Origin: Nocardioides furvisabuli
GTDB lineage: Bacteria; Actinomycetota; Actinomycetes; Propionibacteriales; Nocardioidaceae
Direction: 5' to 3'
Length of the DNA stretch: 64,000 nt
Assembly: GCF_021083185.1 (NCBI RefSeq)
Contig: NZ_JAIGQB010000002.1
Coordinates: 558,001 to 622,000 of the forward strand
Shown here: positions 62,582 to 64,000 of the stretch, piece after piece
Position numbering within the stretch: position 1 is the stretch's first letter
Layout of the letters: each line of letters begins with the position of its first letter
Translations under genes and position numbers: made by a program
Notes under the pieces: model-generated
The model's database searches: none
Told to the model about the DNA's origin: nothing
The model's input: the letters and a program-made list of their open reading frames with translations, nothing else

Positions 62582-63550
62582 ATGCCGTCGGTGCGCCAGG
62601 CCGCGATCGGCGCGTTCGTGGCCGCCGGCGCGGTGGCCACCGCGCTGGTGGTGGTGGACCGCGGCGGGGTGCCGTCGATCCTCGACACCAGCGGGTGCAC
62701 CGCGGAGGTCGACGGCCACACCGTCGAGGTCGATCTGGAGCAGGCCGAGAACGCCGCGCTCATCACGGCCGTGGCGGTCGAGCGCGGCATGCCGGCGCGC
62801 GCAGCCAGCATCGCGCTGGCCACGGCCTACCAGGAGTCGAAGCTCTACAACATCGACTACGGCGACCGCGACTCCGTCGGGCTGTTCCAGCAGCGACCGT
62901 CGCAGGGCTGGGGCAGCGTCGAGCAGCTGACGGACCCCGTCTTCGCCACGAACGCCTTCTACGACGCCCTCGCGCAGGTCGACGGCTACGACACGATGGA
63001 GATCACGGTCGCCGCGCAGGAGGTGCAGCGCTCGGCCTACCCCGACGCCTACGCCGACCACGAGCAGGACGGCCGGGCCCTCGCCTCCGCGCTGACCGGC
63101 AACTCGCCGGGCGCGTTCTGGTGCGACGTGCCGGGCGATGCCGAGGAGGCCGGCGACGAGCTCGACGAGACCGGCCTGGTGCCGCGCGCCGCGGTCGTAC
63201 GCCGTGACCTCGAGCAGCGCTTCGGCCGGCTGTCGCTCGGCGGGTTCGAGCCCGGCGGCGTCTCGAGCGGCCACATGGAGGGGTCGGCGCACTACGAGGG
63301 TCGTGCGGTCGACGTGTTCTTCCGCCCGGTCAACGCCGAGAACACCAAGCGGGGCTGGGCGATCGCCTCCTACCTCGTCGCCAACGCCGATCGCCTCGAC
63401 ATCAGGACCATCATCTTCGACGACCGGATCTGGCGGGCCGGGTCCTGGGCGGGCGAGGGCTGGCGCGACTACCGGGTGCCGTCGTCGTCGCGGGGCGACC
63501 GGGCGATCCTCGAGCACCGCGACCACGTCCACGTGGACGTCTTCGACTGA
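62582..63550 (+). CDS. Secreted protein with lysozyme-like features
   Basis: A 322-residue exported or membrane-anchored protein. An N-terminal hydrophobic segment (AAIGAFVAAGAVATALVVVD) is followed by a region where ALATAYQESKLYNIDYGDRD and SVGLFQQRPSQGWGS resemble a transglycosylase core with ESK and GLFQ motifs (Glu as possible catalyst). The C-terminal part has GSAHYEGRAVDVFFRP and HRDHVHVDVFD, similar to a D-alanyl-D-alanine peptidase-like metal site. Two linked peptidoglycan-binding or cleaving parts are plausible. It follows dapD by two bases and is likely co-transcribed. Confidence 0.7.
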   Translation: MPSVRQAAIGAFVAAGAVATALVVVDRGGVPSILDTSGCTAEVDGHTVEVDLEQAENAALITAVAVERGMPARAASIALATAYQESKLYNIDYGDRDSVGLFQQRPSQGWGSVEQLTDPVFATNAFYDALAQVDGYDTMEITVAAQEVQRSAYPDAYADHEQDGRALASALTGNSPGAFWCDVPGDAEEAGDELDETGLVPRAAVVRRDLEQRFGRLSLGGFEPGGVSSGHMEGSAHYEGRAVDVFFRPVNAENTKRGWAIASYLVANADRLDIRTIIFDDRIWRAGSWAGEGWRDYRVPSSSRGDRAILEHRDHVHVDVFD

Positions 63551-63554
63551 CTCC

Positions 63555-64000
63555 TCAGCCGCGCAGGCGCGCGGCGGCCGCCTCGACCCGCTCGTCGGTG
63601 GCGGTGAAGGCGACGCGTACGTGCTCGCGTCCGGCGCGTCCGTAGAACTCACCGGGAGCCACGAGGATCCCCTGCTCGGCGAGCTCGGAGACGGTCGTCC
63701 AGCAGTCCTGGCCGCGGGTCGCCCAGAGGTAGAGCGAGGCCTCGGAGTGGTCGATGCGGAAACCCGCCGACTCCAGTGCCGCCCGCAGGGTCGCGCGCCG
63801 CGCGGCGTAGCGGGCGTGCTGCTCGGCGACGTGGTCGTCGTCCTCGAGGGCGGCGATCATCGCGCGCTGCTGGGGTGCGGGCATCTGGAGGCCGAGGTTC
63901 TTGCGCACCGCCAGCAGCTCTCCCACCACCGCGGGGTCGCCGGCGACGAAGGCGCAGCGGTAGCCCGCGAGGTTGGACCGCTTGGACAGCGAGTGGACGG
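63555..64000 (-). CDS. dapC: Succinyldiaminopimelate aminotransferase, C-terminal part (runs off window)
   Basis: The last 147 or so residues of a fold-type I PLP aminotransferase. The Schiff-base Lys lies in HSLSKRSNLAGYRCAFVAGD at the window edge, followed by NLGLQMPAPQQRAMIAALED and EQGILVAPGEFYGRAGREHV near the C-terminus. Proximity to dapD and dapE supports DapC. The 5' two-thirds of the gene are outside the window. Confidence 0.9.
   Translation of the reverse strand, partial: VHSLSKRSNLAGYRCAFVAGDPAVVGELLAVRKNLGLQMPAPQQRAMIAALEDDDHVAEQHARYAARRATLRAALESAGFRIDHSEASLYLWATRGQDCWTTVSELAEQGILVAPGEFYGRAGREHVRVAFTATDERVEAAAARLRG

Overview
The window is a very GC-rich bacterial chromosome segment, most likely from a high-GC actinobacterium of the Nocardioides type. 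The support is dense coding with GTG/TTG starts and GTGA or ATGA overlaps, a sigE-rseA-htrA locus with a neighbouring O-methyltransferase, a WhiB-like protein, a separate LigD ligase/polymerase pair with Ku, a very large NAD-glutamate dehydrogenase, DUF3117, and an ileS T-box leader. The genus is inference; the actinobacterial assignment is firm.

Layout. 1-2690: end of a trehalose/glycogen operon (treY, glgX). 2815-17599: a Tad/Flp pilus operon on the minus strand (tadA, tadB, tadC, a small pilin-like gene, two TadE-like genes and a TadG-like gene). Its ATPase gene tadA is cut in two by a 10.1-kb integrated element (about 6713-16844). The element carries a large serine integrase, a ten-gene chain of small phage-type genes including a WhiB-like protein, a terminase-small-subunit-like protein, an autoregulated-looking helix-turn-helix/SecB-like pair, a secreted thermonuclease and a small gene behind an SOS-box-like promoter. 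Joining the two flanks at the shared AGC core restores tadA in frame (430 aa). 17814-21218: secreted M28 peptidase, a decayed second TadG-like copy, and an SQR-like flavoprotein. 21234-24997: response regulator and a bacterial NHEJ module (LigD polymerase, LigD ligase, divergent Ku). 25183-30728: a GntR-controlled dicarboxylate cluster (MatC-like carrier, CoA-transferase, carboxyltransferase, TSUP permease) that looks like a malonate-use pathway built from unusual enzymes. 30807-39898: glutamate/proline catabolism (NAD-GDH, pruA) and a WS/DGAT acyltransferase. 40049-42692: cupredoxin-like lipoprotein with a membrane partner, and an RTX-repeat protein. 42747-45106: more Tad parts (TadZ/CpaE, CpaB/SAF) and a small HTH protein. 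45107-48669: htrA, rseA, sigE and the O-methyltransferase. 48690-55679: PepA, DUF3117, an enoyl-CoA hydratase, an M14 carboxypeptidase, a LOG-like protein, dapE and a cupin. 55691-59125: ileS with its T-box. 59147-64000: SRPBCC protein, a DUF559-like gene bracketed by two REP-like repeat clusters, DinB-like protein, dapD, a secreted hydrolase-like protein and the 3' part of dapC.

How the parts fit. The Tad genes here are split between two loci about 25 kb apart, and the ATPase that powers the pilus is disrupted by the element. Because the integrase lies directly downstream of the tadA 5' fragment on the same strand, transcription of tad would run into the integrase gene. A reversible switch of the comK-prophage type is therefore a reasonable hypothesis. 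dapC, dapD and dapE lie within about 10 kb and serve lysine/diaminopimelate synthesis. The sigE-rseA-htrA cluster is an envelope-stress unit. No stretch above 300 bases lacks a gene or gene remnant, and no tRNA, rRNA or CRISPR array was seen.
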